42,074 bases of DNA from Candidatus Accumulibacter adjunctus (GCA_000585015.1 JFAX01000016.1:41925-83998); one strand, 5' to 3'; numbered from the stretch's first letter, positions 1 through 10,504 are shown. Notes: a model not told the origin generated them from the letters alone. Translations and numbers: made by a program.

Positions 1-2301
<2,301 letters not shown>

Positions 2302-2677
2302 TCTGGGAACGGTAGAGGAAGTTGCAGTTGATGGGCGGACCCGAGCCAAGGGCCGACTCGCCTCCGCGGTGGAACTGGGAGTGCCGTTCGCACTGGGCCA
2401 CCTGAGCGGCACGATGACTGCATCCCGATCATCATGCGGCGCGCGGCATCGATACTACCTTCAACACTCGCCCGACGCAATTCTGCCTGGCGCATTCGCC
2501 CGGCGCATCAGCGCTGTGACCTCATCGCGCTGCTGGTGCCGGGCGGCGGCAGCCGCCTGCGACCCGCTGCCCAGCCTCAGGAGACAACCACCGGGGTCCG
2601 GATGCGGCAGCCTTGCCAGTGGGCAAACATTGGTGCTCTAATGCTTCTGCAATCACAGACGCCGGAGGAAACCGCAC
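2302..2677. other. Intergenic region between divergent secA and the CBS gene
   Basis: This 376-base stretch separates two divergent genes and must carry both promoters. Open frames across it have no family resemblance and are read as chance in GC-rich DNA. The rightward promoter is clear (listed separately at 2613-2642). I could not find a convincing secA promoter. Confidence 0.6.
2613..2642 (+). promoter_or_regulatory. Sigma-70-type promoter for the CBS-domain gene
   Basis: TTGCCA at 2613-2618 and TCTAAT at 2637-2642 are separated by 18 bases. A TGC directly before the second box fits an extended -10. Transcription would start near 2649, about 30 bases before the ATG at 2678. Seen in sequence; activity is inferred. 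Confidence 0.5.
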
Positions 2678-3277
2678 ATGCCCGATACGCGCTTCAAACC
2701 CCTGCCGTGGACGCGACTGCAGAGGGGCGTCCCCTGTTACCTCCCGAGAACCGCTCCCCGCCCGGCCGTGGACATCCATTCGCCGGCACTGGCCGTGATG
2801 ACCGATTTTCACCGCCAGCCGCCGGTCACGGTGACCCGGGACACCTCGCTGGAAGACGCCAACAGGATCATGGCACTCAGCCACGCGCACTACCTGCTGG
2901 TGGCCGACGAGCAGAGGCACCTTCTGGGCATCGTCACCGAAGCCGGAACGAGGGGTCACCGGCCGCTGGCGGCGGCACACCGGCTGGGCGTCAAACCAGC
3001 CGAGCTGGTGGTTGGTGACGTCATGGTGAGCAAGCATGACGATGCCGAGGTCATGCACCTGCGCGACGTCGGCGCGGCTCGGGTGGGCAACGTCCTCGCC
3101 GCCCTGCGCGAACTCGGCTCGCCGTTCTGCCTGGTGGTGGACCACGACGACGAAGACCACCACGTGCTCTGTGGCGTCTTCTCGCTCGCGCAGATCGACC
3201 GGCAACTCGGCCTCACCTCCGCCACCGAGGAGATCGCGCAGACTTTCTCGCAGGTCGTCAGTTCGCTCGGCCATTGA
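2678..3277 (+). CDS. CBS-domain protein
   Basis: A 199-residue soluble protein with a tandem CBS pair (Bateman module), a fold that usually binds adenine nucleotides and senses energy or cofactor state. The first CBS runs roughly over residues 41-97 (FHRQPPVTVTRDTSLEDANR ... LLGIVTE) and the second over about 110-180 (VGDVMVSKHD ... VLCGVFSLAQIDRQLG). No other domain is attached, so the partner or target is unknown. Similar stand-alone CBS proteins are common in Rhodocyclales and related betaproteobacteria. The start follows GGAGGAAA at a good distance and a recognisable promoter. It is divergent from secA and monocistronic as far as can be seen. Confidence 0.85.
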   Translation: MPDTRFKPLPWTRLQRGVPCYLPRTAPRPAVDIHSPALAVMTDFHRQPPVTVTRDTSLEDANRIMALSHAHYLLVADEQRHLLGIVTEAGTRGHRPLAAAHRLGVKPAELVVGDVMVSKHDDAEVMHLRDVGAARVGNVLAALRELGSPFCLVVDHDDEDHHVLCGVFSLAQIDRQLGLTSATEEIAQTFSQVVSSLGH

Positions 3278-3321
3278 GTGACCTGCCGCCCCGACCCGGA
3301 GGCAGATCGCCGGGCGATGGG

Positions 3322-3589
3322 CAAGGGGTCGTCAAGGGGCAGGCGCCGAAAGAGCTCCGCACACTCGCCAGCCGGCGCCTCAAGGCCAGCCGCGAGGCGT
3401 TGCACGACGCCCTGCAGGGCGTATTGAGCGCGAGTCCGGTGTTCGTTCTGGACGAACTGCGGCGGCCTGTCGAGGAACTCGAAGCGCGCATCGCGCGATT
3501 CGGCGCCCCGTCTGCCCGACGAGTTGGCGGCCGAGCACAACGGGCCGGCCATGCCGCAAACCTTGCCGGGGCTCCGCCACCAGCCATGA
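3322..3589 (+). pseudogene. Decayed IS110-family-like transposase fragment
   Basis: The frame around 3322-3507 reads KELRTLASRRLKASREALHD followed by ALQG and then LDELRRPVEELEARIARFGA. This resembles the middle of IS110-family transposases, where an 'LA..RLR.K...L..AL.G' segment precedes a helix ending in '..ID.L...I..L'. A switch to the next frame near 3509 continues as RLPDELAA and then QTLPGL, which recalls the 'L.TIPGIG' motif that follows in that family, before a stop at 3587-3589. The N-terminal DEDD catalytic half and the C-terminal serine domain are absent. The call rests on remembered motif spacing, and the region could be non-coding. Confidence 0.4.
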
Positions 3590-3641
3590 GCAGTTGGCTA
3601 CAATTCGCCCTTCAGAACATGACCAAGAGAGGGGACGCACG

Positions 3642-4265
3642 ATGAGTGATGAAAGCGAGAAGTCCAACACCTTCGAGGTGCTCTGTGGCCTGACACTGGC
3701 CGTTCTGGCAGCAGTGCTGGCAATAAACGATCTCGGAGCCGGCAAGTACGGGGATGACGAAATCATCGCTCACAACCAGAAGGCGAACGCCTTCGACTGG
3801 TTTCAGGCAAAGGGCATCAAGCAGTCACTGGTCGAAGGGCAGCGCGACATGCTGCGGATACTCATCGAGTCGCGCGTGATTCCTCCCGAGAGCGAAGCCC
3901 GCATGGGCACCCTGATGGCGACGCTCGACAATGACATCGCCCGCTACAAGAAGGAGCGCAAGGAGATCCTCCTCGGCTCGGCCGCCGTCGGGCAGGAGAA
4001 CTGGGTACTGGAAGAGGACGGCAAGCTCGGCGCCGTCAAGGGCGCCCGCGAATGGGAAGCGGAAGCCAAGATGCTGGGCGCCGCCGGGGACACCTTCGAC
4101 ATCGCCACCTTCTTTCTGCAGGTCTGCCTCGTCATGGGCGCTGTCAGCCTGATTCTCAAGGGCAAGCGGATGCGCAACATCTTCTATGGCTTGATGGTGG
4201 TGCTCGGCGGCACCGGGGCCGTGTTCAGCGTCATGGCCTACACACAGGCCGGAGCTTTTGGCTGA
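3642..4265 (+). CDS. DUF4337-like membrane protein
   Basis: A 207-residue protein of the DUF4337 type, function unknown. It has a hydrophobic segment near the N-terminus (about residues 9-27, FEVLCGLTLAVLAAVLAIND), a long polar middle with a charged helix (ARYKKERKEIL), and two hydrophobic segments near the C-terminus (about 155-175 and 180-203). That suggests an inner-membrane protein with a central soluble domain. I chose the ATG at 3642 because AGAGGGGACG precedes it at Shine-Dalgarno distance. The in-frame upstream start at 3594 lacks one and overlaps a possible -10 (TACAAT at 3599-3604). It stands alone between the IS110-like relic and the nirJN unit. Confidence 0.75.
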   Translation: MSDESEKSNTFEVLCGLTLAVLAAVLAINDLGAGKYGDDEIIAHNQKANAFDWFQAKGIKQSLVEGQRDMLRILIESRVIPPESEARMGTLMATLDNDIARYKKERKEILLGSAAVGQENWVLEEDGKLGAVKGAREWEAEAKMLGAAGDTFDIATFFLQVCLVMGAVSLILKGKRMRNIFYGLMVVLGGTGAVFSVMAYTQAGAFG

Positions 4266-4293
4266 AGGGGACTGGCGTTCTCCGCCCTGACAG

Positions 4294-4327
4294 GCAGCGC
4301 AGCGTTCGGCAAGGACGCTGCGGCTGC
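4294..4327 (+). terminator. Stable hairpin downstream of the DUF4337 gene
   Basis: CGCAGCGT (4298-4305) pairs exactly with ACGCTGCG (4315-4322). After a one-base bulge the stem extends by GCAG/CTGC to 4294 and 4327. It lies 29 bases after the stop codon. There is no T-tract, so it may be only a weak terminator or an mRNA-end-protecting structure. Confidence 0.35.
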
Positions 4328-4371
4328 TCTGCCGCCCGGGTCGTGGTGCCGACGCCGGCGCTGGCAGGCGC

Positions 4372-4413
4372 TTGATCCACGTCAACGCCAGCCGGCCGTC
4401 ACTACTCTCTAAT
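4372..4413 (+). promoter_or_regulatory. FNR/DNR-type box and -10 of the nirJN promoter
   Basis: TTGATCCACGTCAA at 4372-4385 matches the FNR/DNR/NNR consensus TTGAT-N4-ATCAA at 9 of 10 defined positions. A -10-like TCTAAT lies at 4408-4413. A start near 4420 would place the box centre at about -41.5, the usual position for class II activation by this regulator family. It lies 56 bases before the nirJ ATG. The match is seen in sequence; control by low oxygen or nitric oxide is inferred. Confidence 0.6.
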
Positions 4414-4440
4414 TGCGGGATTTGATCTGGGGGCCACTGG

Positions 4441-5637
4441 ATGTTTCGCATCTCGCAATTCATGCAGGAACTCTCGGCACCGCGTCCAGCCGGGCCGAAG
4501 CACAACCCGCCAGCGCCAGTCGTCATCTGGAACCTCATTCGGCGCTGCAACCTGACCTGCAAGCACTGCTACTCGATTTCCACCGACAGGGATTTCCCCG
4601 GCGAACTGACAACCGAAGAAGTGTTCGCCGTGATGGATGACCTGCGGCGTTTTCGCGTGCCGGTACTGATTCTCTCCGGCGGCGAGCCGCTGCTGCGACC
4701 CGACATCTTCGACATCGCCCGCCACGCCAAGTCACTCGGGTTCTACGTCGGCCTGTCGTCGAACGGCACCCTCATCGACTCCGCCAACATTGATCGCATC
4801 GCCGGCTGCGACTTCGATTACGTCGGCGTGTCGCTCGACGGAATCGGCGCGACCCATGATCGTTTCCGGCAGATGAGCGGAGCCTTCGATGCCTCGCTGC
4901 AGGGTATCCGCCTGTGTCGCGACCTCGGCCTGAAGATCGGCGTCCGCTTCACGATGACCCAGGAGAATGCGCACGACCTGCCACAGTTGCTGCGCCTGGT
5001 CGAGGAAGAGGGAATCGACCGCTTCTACTTCTCGCACCTCAACTACGCCGGTCGCGGCAACAAGAACCGCCGCCAGGATGCCCAGCACCAGTTGACGCGC
5101 TGGGCGATGGACCTGCTCTTCGAAACCTGCTGGCAGTACCAGGAACGCGGCCTGCGCAAGGAATTCACCAGCGGCAACAACGACGCCGACGGCGTCTACT
5201 TCCTGCACTGGGTCAACAGGCGCTTCCCGGAAAGGGCAGCGAACATTCGTGCACGGCTCGTGCAATGGGGGGGCAACTCCTCAGGGGTGAACGTCGCCAA
5301 CATCGACAATCTGGGCAACGTGCATCCCGACACCATGTGGTGGCACTACACACTCGGCAATGTTCGCCAGCGCCCCTTCTCCGAAATCTGGATGGACCTC
5401 TCCGATCCGCTGTTGGCGGGCCTCAAGCGCTTCCCGCGCCAGGTCGGCGGGCGCTGCGGCGAATGCGTGCACTTCGACATCTGCAACGGCAACACGCGCG
5501 TCCGCGCGCAGCAGCTGACGGGCGACCCGTGGGCCGAGGATCCCGGCTGTTATCTCGACGACGCTGAGGTCGGCGTCGCCATGAATGCCGAGCGGGCGGC
5601 CAGCAGCCGCACCGTCACCATCCGGAGGGCCCCATGA
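4441..5637 (+). CDS. nirJ: Heme d1 biosynthesis radical SAM protein NirJ
   Basis: NirJ is a radical SAM enzyme in the conversion of siroheme-derived precursors to heme d1, the cofactor of cytochrome cd1 nitrite reductase. It is thought to act in removing the propionate side chains from didecarboxysiroheme. The 398-residue length is normal. The SAM cluster motif C36-x3-C40-x2-C43 sits in RRCNLTCKHCY, and the GGEP motif is at 80-83. The C-terminus carries a second cysteine set (C339, C342, C348, C370), as expected for an auxiliary iron-sulfur cluster. The N-terminus MFRISQFMQ is typical of NirJ. The gene follows an FNR/DNR-type promoter and overlaps nirN by four bases (ATGA), so the two are surely co-transcribed. 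Confidence 0.92.
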   Translation: MFRISQFMQELSAPRPAGPKHNPPAPVVIWNLIRRCNLTCKHCYSISTDRDFPGELTTEEVFAVMDDLRRFRVPVLILSGGEPLLRPDIFDIARHAKSLGFYVGLSSNGTLIDSANIDRIAGCDFDYVGVSLDGIGATHDRFRQMSGAFDASLQGIRLCRDLGLKIGVRFTMTQENAHDLPQLLRLVEEEGIDRFYFSHLNYAGRGNKNRRQDAQHQLTRWAMDLLFETCWQYQERGLRKEFTSGNNDADGVYFLHWVNRRFPERAANIRARLVQWGGNSSGVNVANIDNLGNVHPDTMWWHYTLGNVRQRPFSEIWMDLSDPLLAGLKRFPRQVGGRCGECVHFDICNGNTRVRAQQLTGDPWAEDPGCYLDDAEVGVAMNAERAASSRTVTIRRAP

Positions 5638-7223
5638 GCTTGCTGCACCGCCTTTCCTGGCCATGCCTGATCGCCGCTCTCGTCGCCGTGGCCGGCAGCG
5701 CCGCCGCTGGCGACGTAGAAACGCGCTACCAGGAGCACTGCGCCGCGTGCCACGGCGAGACGCGCCTGGGTGGCGTCGGCCCGGCGCTGTTGCCGGAAAA
5801 CCTGGAACGTTTGCGCAAGCCGGAAGCGCTCAACGTCATCCGCGACGGGCGCGTGGCGACGCAGATGCCGGGTTTTGCCGACAAACTGAACGCCGACGAA
5901 CTGCGGCAGCTGGCGGAGTGGATCTACACACCCGTAGTTCCTGCCCCAGTTTGGGGGGAGAAGGAGATCCGCGGCTCGCATGTCGTCGACGCGGCCGCTG
6001 CCCGCCTGCCGGCGCGACCGGGCCGTGGGCTCAAGGGTGCCGATCCATTGAACCTCTTCATCGTCGTCGAGACCGGCGACCATCACATCTCGGTGCTCGA
6101 CGGCGACAAACTGGAACGTCTGCACCGCTTCCCGAGTCGTTACGCCCTGCACGGCGGGCCGAAGTTCTCGCCGGATGGCCGCTTCGTCTATTTCGCTTCG
6201 CGCGATGGCTGGATCAGCAAGTTCGACCTCTACAACCTCGTCGTCGTCGCCGAGGTGCGTGCGGGGCTCAATACGCGCAATGCAGCCGTCTCCAGCGATG
6301 GCAAGTGGGTCCTCGTCGCCAACTACCTGCCGCACAGTCTGGTCGTCCTCGACGCAGCCGATCTCTCGCTGGCAAGGATCATTCCGACCTGGAACGCAGC
6401 CGGCAACAAGACCTCGCGCGTCTCGGCAGTCTATGATGCGGCACCGCGAAAGAGCTTCGTCGTTGCGCTGAAGGACGTTCCCGAGGCCTGGGAACTGAGT
6501 TACGATCCTGCAGCCGAGCCGGTCGCCGAAGGCCTGGTGCATGATTTCCAGTACAAGGAGGGCGCGTTCAAACCGGGCATGTTCCACCCCCGGCGGACAC
6601 TGCTCACCGACTACCTCGACGATTTCTTCTTCACCCAGAGCTATGACGAGATTCTCGGTTCATCGCGTTCGGCGACCAAGGGGCAGGTGATCTTCCTCGA
6701 CGGTCGAAAGAAGGTCGCCGAACTCGATCTGCCCGGAATGCCGCACCTGGGATCGGGCATCACCTGGAAGTGGAAAGACCCCGCCGGCCGCGAGCGGACG
6801 GTCATGGCCTCGCCCAACCTCAATGCCGGACTGGTGACGGTGATCGACCTCGAGACATACGAAACCGTGAAGCAGATCCCGACCCTGGGCCCCGGCTTCT
6901 TCCTGCGCAGTCACGAGAACTCGCGCTACGCCTTCACCGATTCGATGATGAGCAAGGAAAACCGGAACGTCCTGCAGGTGATCGACAAGCAGAGCCTCGA
7001 GGTCGTGGCCCAGATCCGGGCTGAACCGGGGCAGACGCTGGCACACGTCGAATTCACCCGCGATGGCCGTTACGCTCTGGCCAGCCTTTGGGAGATGGAG
7101 GGTGCGCTGTTGGTGATCGACGCCAGGAACCTGCGCGAAGTCAAGCGCATACCGGCAAGGAAACCGGTCGGAAAGTACAACGTGTGGAATAAAATAAGCA
7201 GGTCCGAGGGGACAAGCCATTGA
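5634..7223 (+). CDS. nirN: Dihydro-heme d1 dehydrogenase NirN (cytochrome c with d1-type propeller)
   Basis: NirN is a periplasmic c-type cytochrome that completes heme d1 by forming the acrylate side-chain double bond and passes the cofactor on to NirS. The 529-residue protein starts with a signal peptide (about 1-25, cleavage after GSAAA). Next is a small cytochrome c domain with C36-A-A-C39-H40 and a likely Met ligand at M78, and then an eight-bladed d1-type propeller. The C-terminal NVWNKISRSEGTSH is typical of NirN/NirF proteins. H427 in FFLRSHENS is a candidate active-site histidine. NirF lacks the cytochrome domain and NirS has a longer one, so NirN is preferred. Its start overlaps the nirJ stop with GGAGG in front. 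Confidence 0.88.
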   Translation: MSLLHRLSWPCLIAALVAVAGSAAAGDVETRYQEHCAACHGETRLGGVGPALLPENLERLRKPEALNVIRDGRVATQMPGFADKLNADELRQLAEWIYTPVVPAPVWGEKEIRGSHVVDAAAARLPARPGRGLKGADPLNLFIVVETGDHHISVLDGDKLERLHRFPSRYALHGGPKFSPDGRFVYFASRDGWISKFDLYNLVVVAEVRAGLNTRNAAVSSDGKWVLVANYLPHSLVVLDAADLSLARIIPTWNAAGNKTSRVSAVYDAAPRKSFVVALKDVPEAWELSYDPAAEPVAEGLVHDFQYKEGAFKPGMFHPRRTLLTDYLDDFFFTQSYDEILGSSRSATKGQVIFLDGRKKVAELDLPGMPHLGSGITWKWKDPAGRERTVMASPNLNAGLVTVIDLETYETVKQIPTLGPGFFLRSHENSRYAFTDSMMSKENRNVLQVIDKQSLEVVAQIRAEPGQTLAHVEFTRDGRYALASLWEMEGALLVIDARNLREVKRIPARKPVGKYNVWNKISRSEGTSH

Positions 7224-7341
7224 ACCACCGTTGCGCGGAGACAGCGTGCGCGGGAGCTTGACGTGGCCAGGAATCGGCGGGCGTCGACGAGCGGCGCCCG
7301 CGGCATCCCGCTCCAGACAAAACCCGAATGAGGAGCAACCA

Positions 7342-7713
7342 TTGAACAGCGAATGCTGCCGAAGACCTCGTTTCTGGCCAATCGCCTGCCTCAGCGTCGC
7401 GCTCGCCTGGCCCGCTTCCGGGGTCCCGGCAGTACCCAAAGCGGCCGAACACGAGGACGACGAGGTGAGCTTCGGAACTGCCGTCGGAGCGCCACCGAAA
7501 GCAGGCGCGAAGACCCCGGCCAAACCGGCAGCCGCCGAACAACCGGCGAGGACGGCCGCCGGCAAGCCGAAACCCGCTGGCGATCGATCACCACGGGCAG
7601 CTGGGACAGGAAAGACCGGAACGGTCACGACCGACAAGCCGGCGATGGCAGCCAAACCCCGTCCGGCGACGAAAGCGCAGGACAAGGTTCAGAGCAAGGC
7701 GGTGAAAAAGTGA
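7342..7713 (+). CDS. Small exported Lys/Ala/Pro-rich protein, function unknown
   Basis: I do not recognise this 123-residue protein. A TTG start at 7342 has AGGAG six bases upstream and gives an N-terminal signal peptide (positive RRPRF, then a hydrophobic stretch, cleavage near residue 30). A short acidic patch follows (EHEDDEVSFG), then about 75 residues of low-complexity A/P/K/T/G sequence with many KP, AK and AA pairs. That composition recalls histone-H1-like tails, but the signal sequence argues for the periplasm or cell surface, perhaps binding polyanions. It lies 118 bases after nirN and 79 before the DUF192 gene. Longer in-frame starts upstream would hide the signal peptide. Confidence 0.55.
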   Translation: MNSECCRRPRFWPIACLSVALAWPASGVPAVPKAAEHEDDEVSFGTAVGAPPKAGAKTPAKPAAAEQPARTAAGKPKPAGDRSPRAAGTGKTGTVTTDKPAMAAKPRPATKAQDKVQSKAVKK

Positions 7714-7792
7714 CGAGCGGCGATCGCGAGGAAAACAGCTGGGGTGACGCGGGAGGAGCTGCCGCGGCGGCGGATCGGTGAGGATCTACGAG

Positions 7793-8239
7793 ATGTGGAT
7801 ACGCAGCATGCTTTGCTCCGGCGCCTTCGCCGTGCCGCTCCTGGCTTCCTCCGCACTGGCACAGATGCCGCGTATCGAACTGAGTGCAGGCATGTACCGG
7901 ATCGACGCCGAAGTTGCCGCCAACGATGCGACACGCATGCAAGGCCTGATGCATCGTCGCAGCCTGCCCGCTGGTCAGGGCATGTTGTTCGTCTTTCGCC
8001 AGCCAGAGCGCCACTGCATGTGGATGCGCAACACCTACGTGCCCCTTTCGGTGGCCTTTCTCGACCGGGATGGCCACATCCTGAACATCGAGGACATGCA
8101 ACCGGAGAGCGAGACCAACCATTGCGCAGCCAAGGCAGCGAGCTTCGCCCTCGAAATGAACCTCGGCTGGTTTGCTGACAAGGGGATCAGACCGGGAACC
8201 CGCATCGCCGGCATCGAGAAGTCGCCGGCACCACGCTAG
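7793..8239 (+). CDS. DUF192 family exported protein
   Basis: A 148-residue protein of the DUF192 family, small beta-fold proteins usually secreted or anchored, with no settled function. The N-terminal 23 residues form a signal peptide ending SSALA. The family marks are all present: MQGLMHRRSLP, GMLFVFRQPE, and MWMRNTYVPLSVAFLDRDGH. The ATG at 7793 has a purine-rich GTGAGG nine bases or so upstream and starts the signal peptide directly; a GTG at 7778 would add five residues. It sits between the small Lys-rich exported protein and ubiC, same strand. Confidence 0.85.
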   Translation: MWIRSMLCSGAFAVPLLASSALAQMPRIELSAGMYRIDAEVAANDATRMQGLMHRRSLPAGQGMLFVFRQPERHCMWMRNTYVPLSVAFLDRDGHILNIEDMQPESETNHCAAKAASFALEMNLGWFADKGIRPGTRIAGIEKSPAPR

Positions 8240-8378
8240 TCGACGGCGCCATGATCAGAAAGCGTCGAGGACCCTCGATGGGACCCGCAACGCCCGCCGC
8301 CCCTCTCCGGGTACGGCGGGCAGATTCCAACGCAACTGGCTCGACAGAGCGCCGCTTCTGCCGGCTGCACCCCGGCGA

Positions 8379-8984
8379 ATGAGCGCGGCAGGCGGGCCGC
8401 AATGGCGCGACCGTATCACGCGCACGGGCGACAGCGCGCCGTTCCTGCCCTGGCTGCGTGACCGCGGTTCGCTGACGGCACGCATCCAGTCGCGCGGGCG
8501 TTTCGCCGTGCGCCTTTTGCGTCAGCAGCGTTGCCAACCGACGGCCGATGAGGCGCAGGCGCTCGGACTGCCGCCCGCCGTGCTGGCCTGGGTCCGCGAG
8601 GTGGCACTGAGCTGCGACGGCCGCATCGTCGTCTTTGCGCATACCGTCCTGCCCTGCCAGCCGCGCGGTCCGCTGACCCGCTGGCTGGCGCGGCTTGGCG
8701 AGCGTTCGCTCGGCGCGTTGCTGTTTGCCCATGTCGGCTTCAGCCGCGGGCCGATGAAATTCAGGCGGCTCGACCGCCGGCACGCGCTGTTCGTTCCGGC
8801 CGTGCAGGCACTCGAGTTTCCTGGGGTGGGCCCGCAAACGCTCTGGGCACGCCGTTCGCAGTTCGGTTTCGGCACACAGTCGGTGCTGGTGACCGAGGTC
8901 TTTTCGCCGGCGTTGCTGCAGACAACACCGAAGCTGGCGGCGCCTGGCGGCGGCGTCAGCGCTCGCCCTGCCAGTCTGACCTGA
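8379..8984 (+). CDS. ubiC: Chorismate pyruvate-lyase UbiC
   Basis: UbiC cleaves chorismate to 4-hydroxybenzoate and pyruvate, the first committed step of ubiquinone synthesis. The 201-residue product shows the family pattern: FLPWLRDRGSLTARI near the N-terminus, WVREVAL with R73 (equivalent to the substrate-binding Arg76 of E. coli), LGERSLGALLF, LWARRSQF, and VTEVF with E173 matching the catalytic glutamate. I chose the ATG at 8379 because it begins close to the family start; the frame stays open upstream, but that extension is Arg-rich and unlike UbiC. ubiA, a common neighbour elsewhere, is not next to it; gpsA follows after 13 bases. Confidence 0.88.
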   Translation: MSAAGGPQWRDRITRTGDSAPFLPWLRDRGSLTARIQSRGRFAVRLLRQQRCQPTADEAQALGLPPAVLAWVREVALSCDGRIVVFAHTVLPCQPRGPLTRWLARLGERSLGALLFAHVGFSRGPMKFRRLDRRHALFVPAVQALEFPGVGPQTLWARRSQFGFGTQSVLVTEVFSPALLQTTPKLAAPGGGVSARPASLT

Positions 8985-8997
8985 AGGAGGAAGCGCC

Positions 8998-9984
8998 ATG
9001 CAGATCACCGTTCTCGGAGCAGGTGCCTGGGGTACCGCGCTCGCCATAGCTCTTGCCGATGCGCATTCGATCATCCTCTGGGCGCGCGATGCCGAACAGG
9101 TTCGTCGCCTGCAAAGCGAGCGCGAGAACACGCGCTACCTGCCGGGTCATCGCTTCCCGCCAGCACTGACTGCCACGGCTGACGTCGGTGCAGCGACGCG
9201 CCATGCCGACCTGATCCTGGTCGCAGCGCCTCTCGCCGGTTTGCGCAACACGCTGCAGCACCTGCGGGACGGCGAGAGCGCAACGCCCTTCCTGTGGGTC
9301 TGCAAGGGTCTCGAACGGGACACCGGACTGCTGCCGCATCAGGTCGTGCAGGAAGTCCTGGGCGAGCGTCTGTGCGGCACCCTGACCGGGCCGAGCTTTG
9401 CCGAGGAACTGGCGCGCGGGCTCCCGACCGTGGTCACAATTGCCTCGACCGACGCCGACTTCGCGCTCTTCTGCGCCGCTCGTCTGCGCCGGCCTCGCCT
9501 GCGCATCTATGCCGGCGACGACGTCATCGGCGCGGAAGTCGGCGGAGCAGTGAAGAACGTGATGGCGATCGCCACCGGCGTCTGCGATGGCCTCGGGCTG
9601 GGGATGAACGCGCGCGCCGCGCTCCTCACCCGTGGTCTGCACGAGATCACCCGCTTCGGCAGGGCTCTGGGCGGCCGGCCCGAAACCTTCATGGGCCTTT
9701 CGGGAATGGGCGACCTGATCCTGACCTGCACCGGCGACCTCTCGCGCAATCGACGTGTCGGCCTGATGCTCGCCGCGGGCAAGCCACTCGATCAGATCAC
9801 CGAGCAACTCGGGCAGGTCGCCGAAGGCGTTCCAGCAGCACGCGAAGTGCAGCGCCGCGCGGCAACGCTCGGAGTCCGCATGCCGATCACCGACTGGGTG
9901 TGCACCCTGCTCGACGGCAGCATGAGCCCAATCGAAGGGGTCGCGGCGCTGATGCAGCGCGACATCGTCTTCGAGGACGCCTAG
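8998..9984 (+). CDS. gpsA: Glycerol-3-phosphate dehydrogenase [NAD(P)+]
   Basis: GpsA reduces dihydroxyacetone phosphate to sn-glycerol 3-phosphate, the entry point of phospholipid synthesis. The 328-residue length is usual. The N-terminal Rossmann motif is GAGAWGT (8-14), VCKGLE carries K103, LTGPSFAEE is at 129-137, and the catalytic lysine is K186 in EVGGAVKNVMAIATG. A strong AAGGAGGAA lies seven to eight bases before the ATG. The gene is closely spaced after ubiC and converges on trmL with 21 bases between the stop codons. Confidence 0.96.
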   Translation: MQITVLGAGAWGTALAIALADAHSIILWARDAEQVRRLQSERENTRYLPGHRFPPALTATADVGAATRHADLILVAAPLAGLRNTLQHLRDGESATPFLWVCKGLERDTGLLPHQVVQEVLGERLCGTLTGPSFAEELARGLPTVVTIASTDADFALFCAARLRRPRLRIYAGDDVIGAEVGGAVKNVMAIATGVCDGLGLGMNARAALLTRGLHEITRFGRALGGRPETFMGLSGMGDLILTCTGDLSRNRRVGLMLAAGKPLDQITEQLGQVAEGVPAAREVQRRAATLGVRMPITDWVCTLLDGSMSPIEGVAALMQRDIVFEDA

Positions 9985-10005
9985 CAGGCTCCCGTTCCGT
10001 GCCGC

Positions 10006-10482
10006 TCAACCGGCACCGCGGTAGCCGATCTGTCGCCAGGCCTCATAAACGGTGATGGCAACCGCGTTCGACAGGTTGATGCTGCGGTTGTGGGCAACCA
10101 TCGGCAGCCGCAGGCGTCGATCTGCAGAAAACTCGGCGAGGATGCCGGCCGGCAGACCGCTCGTCTCACAGCCGAAAACGAGTACGTCGCCGGCGCGGAA
10201 ACCGACGGTGGCGAAGTGCGTGCGGCCCTTGGTGGTCAGCGCAAAGCGCTGCGCGCCCGGTGAAAGTTCTGCCAGCCGCGCGCTGCAACTCGCCCAGTCG
10301 GCATGCACGCAGACCGCGGTGAGTTCCGCATAGTCCATGCCAGCGCGCCGCAATCGGTACTCGCTGAGCTCGAAGCCAAGTGGCTGGACCAGATGCAGCC
10401 GTGCCCCGGCGTTGGCGCAGAGTCGGATGACGTTACCGGTATTCGGCGGGATCTCGGGGTGAACCAGGACGACCTCGAACAC
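10006..10482 (-). CDS. trmL: tRNA (cytidine(34)-2'-O)-methyltransferase TrmL
   Basis: TrmL is a small SPOUT-class methyltransferase that 2'-O-methylates the wobble base of certain tRNA-Leu species. The 158-residue protein is the usual length and has the three SPOUT motifs: [18 protein letters not shown] near the N-terminus, [10 protein letters not shown] in the middle and [17 protein letters not shown] at the C-terminus, which form the trefoil knot that holds S-adenosylmethionine. It lies 22 bases downstream of a small conserved gene on the same strand, so the two are probably one transcript. Confidence 0.93.
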   Translation of the reverse strand: MFEVVLVHPEIPPNTGNVIRLCANAGARLHLVQPLGFELSEYRLRRAGMDYAELTAVCVHADWASCSARLAELSPGAQRFALTTKGRTHFATVGFRAGDVLVFGCETSGLPAGILAEFSADRRLRLPMVAHNRSINLSNAVAITVYEAWRQIGYRGAG

Positions 10483-10504
10483 CGCCGATCGACCCGTGGC
10501 CCAC

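Noticed and set aside
4419-4440. Second TTGAT half-site close to the nirJ start
   Set aside because: The matching half is absent, and it would lie downstream of the proposed transcription start.
7231-7341. Longer N-terminus for the Lys/Ala-rich protein starting at 7231
   Set aside because: It would put an Arg-rich stretch before the signal peptide and lacks a ribosome site. The TTG at 7342 has AGGAG at good spacing.
9999-10016. GTGCCG/CGGCAC hairpin between gpsA and trmL as a terminator
   Set aside because: Only six pairs, overlaps the trmL stop codon and has no T-tract on either strand.
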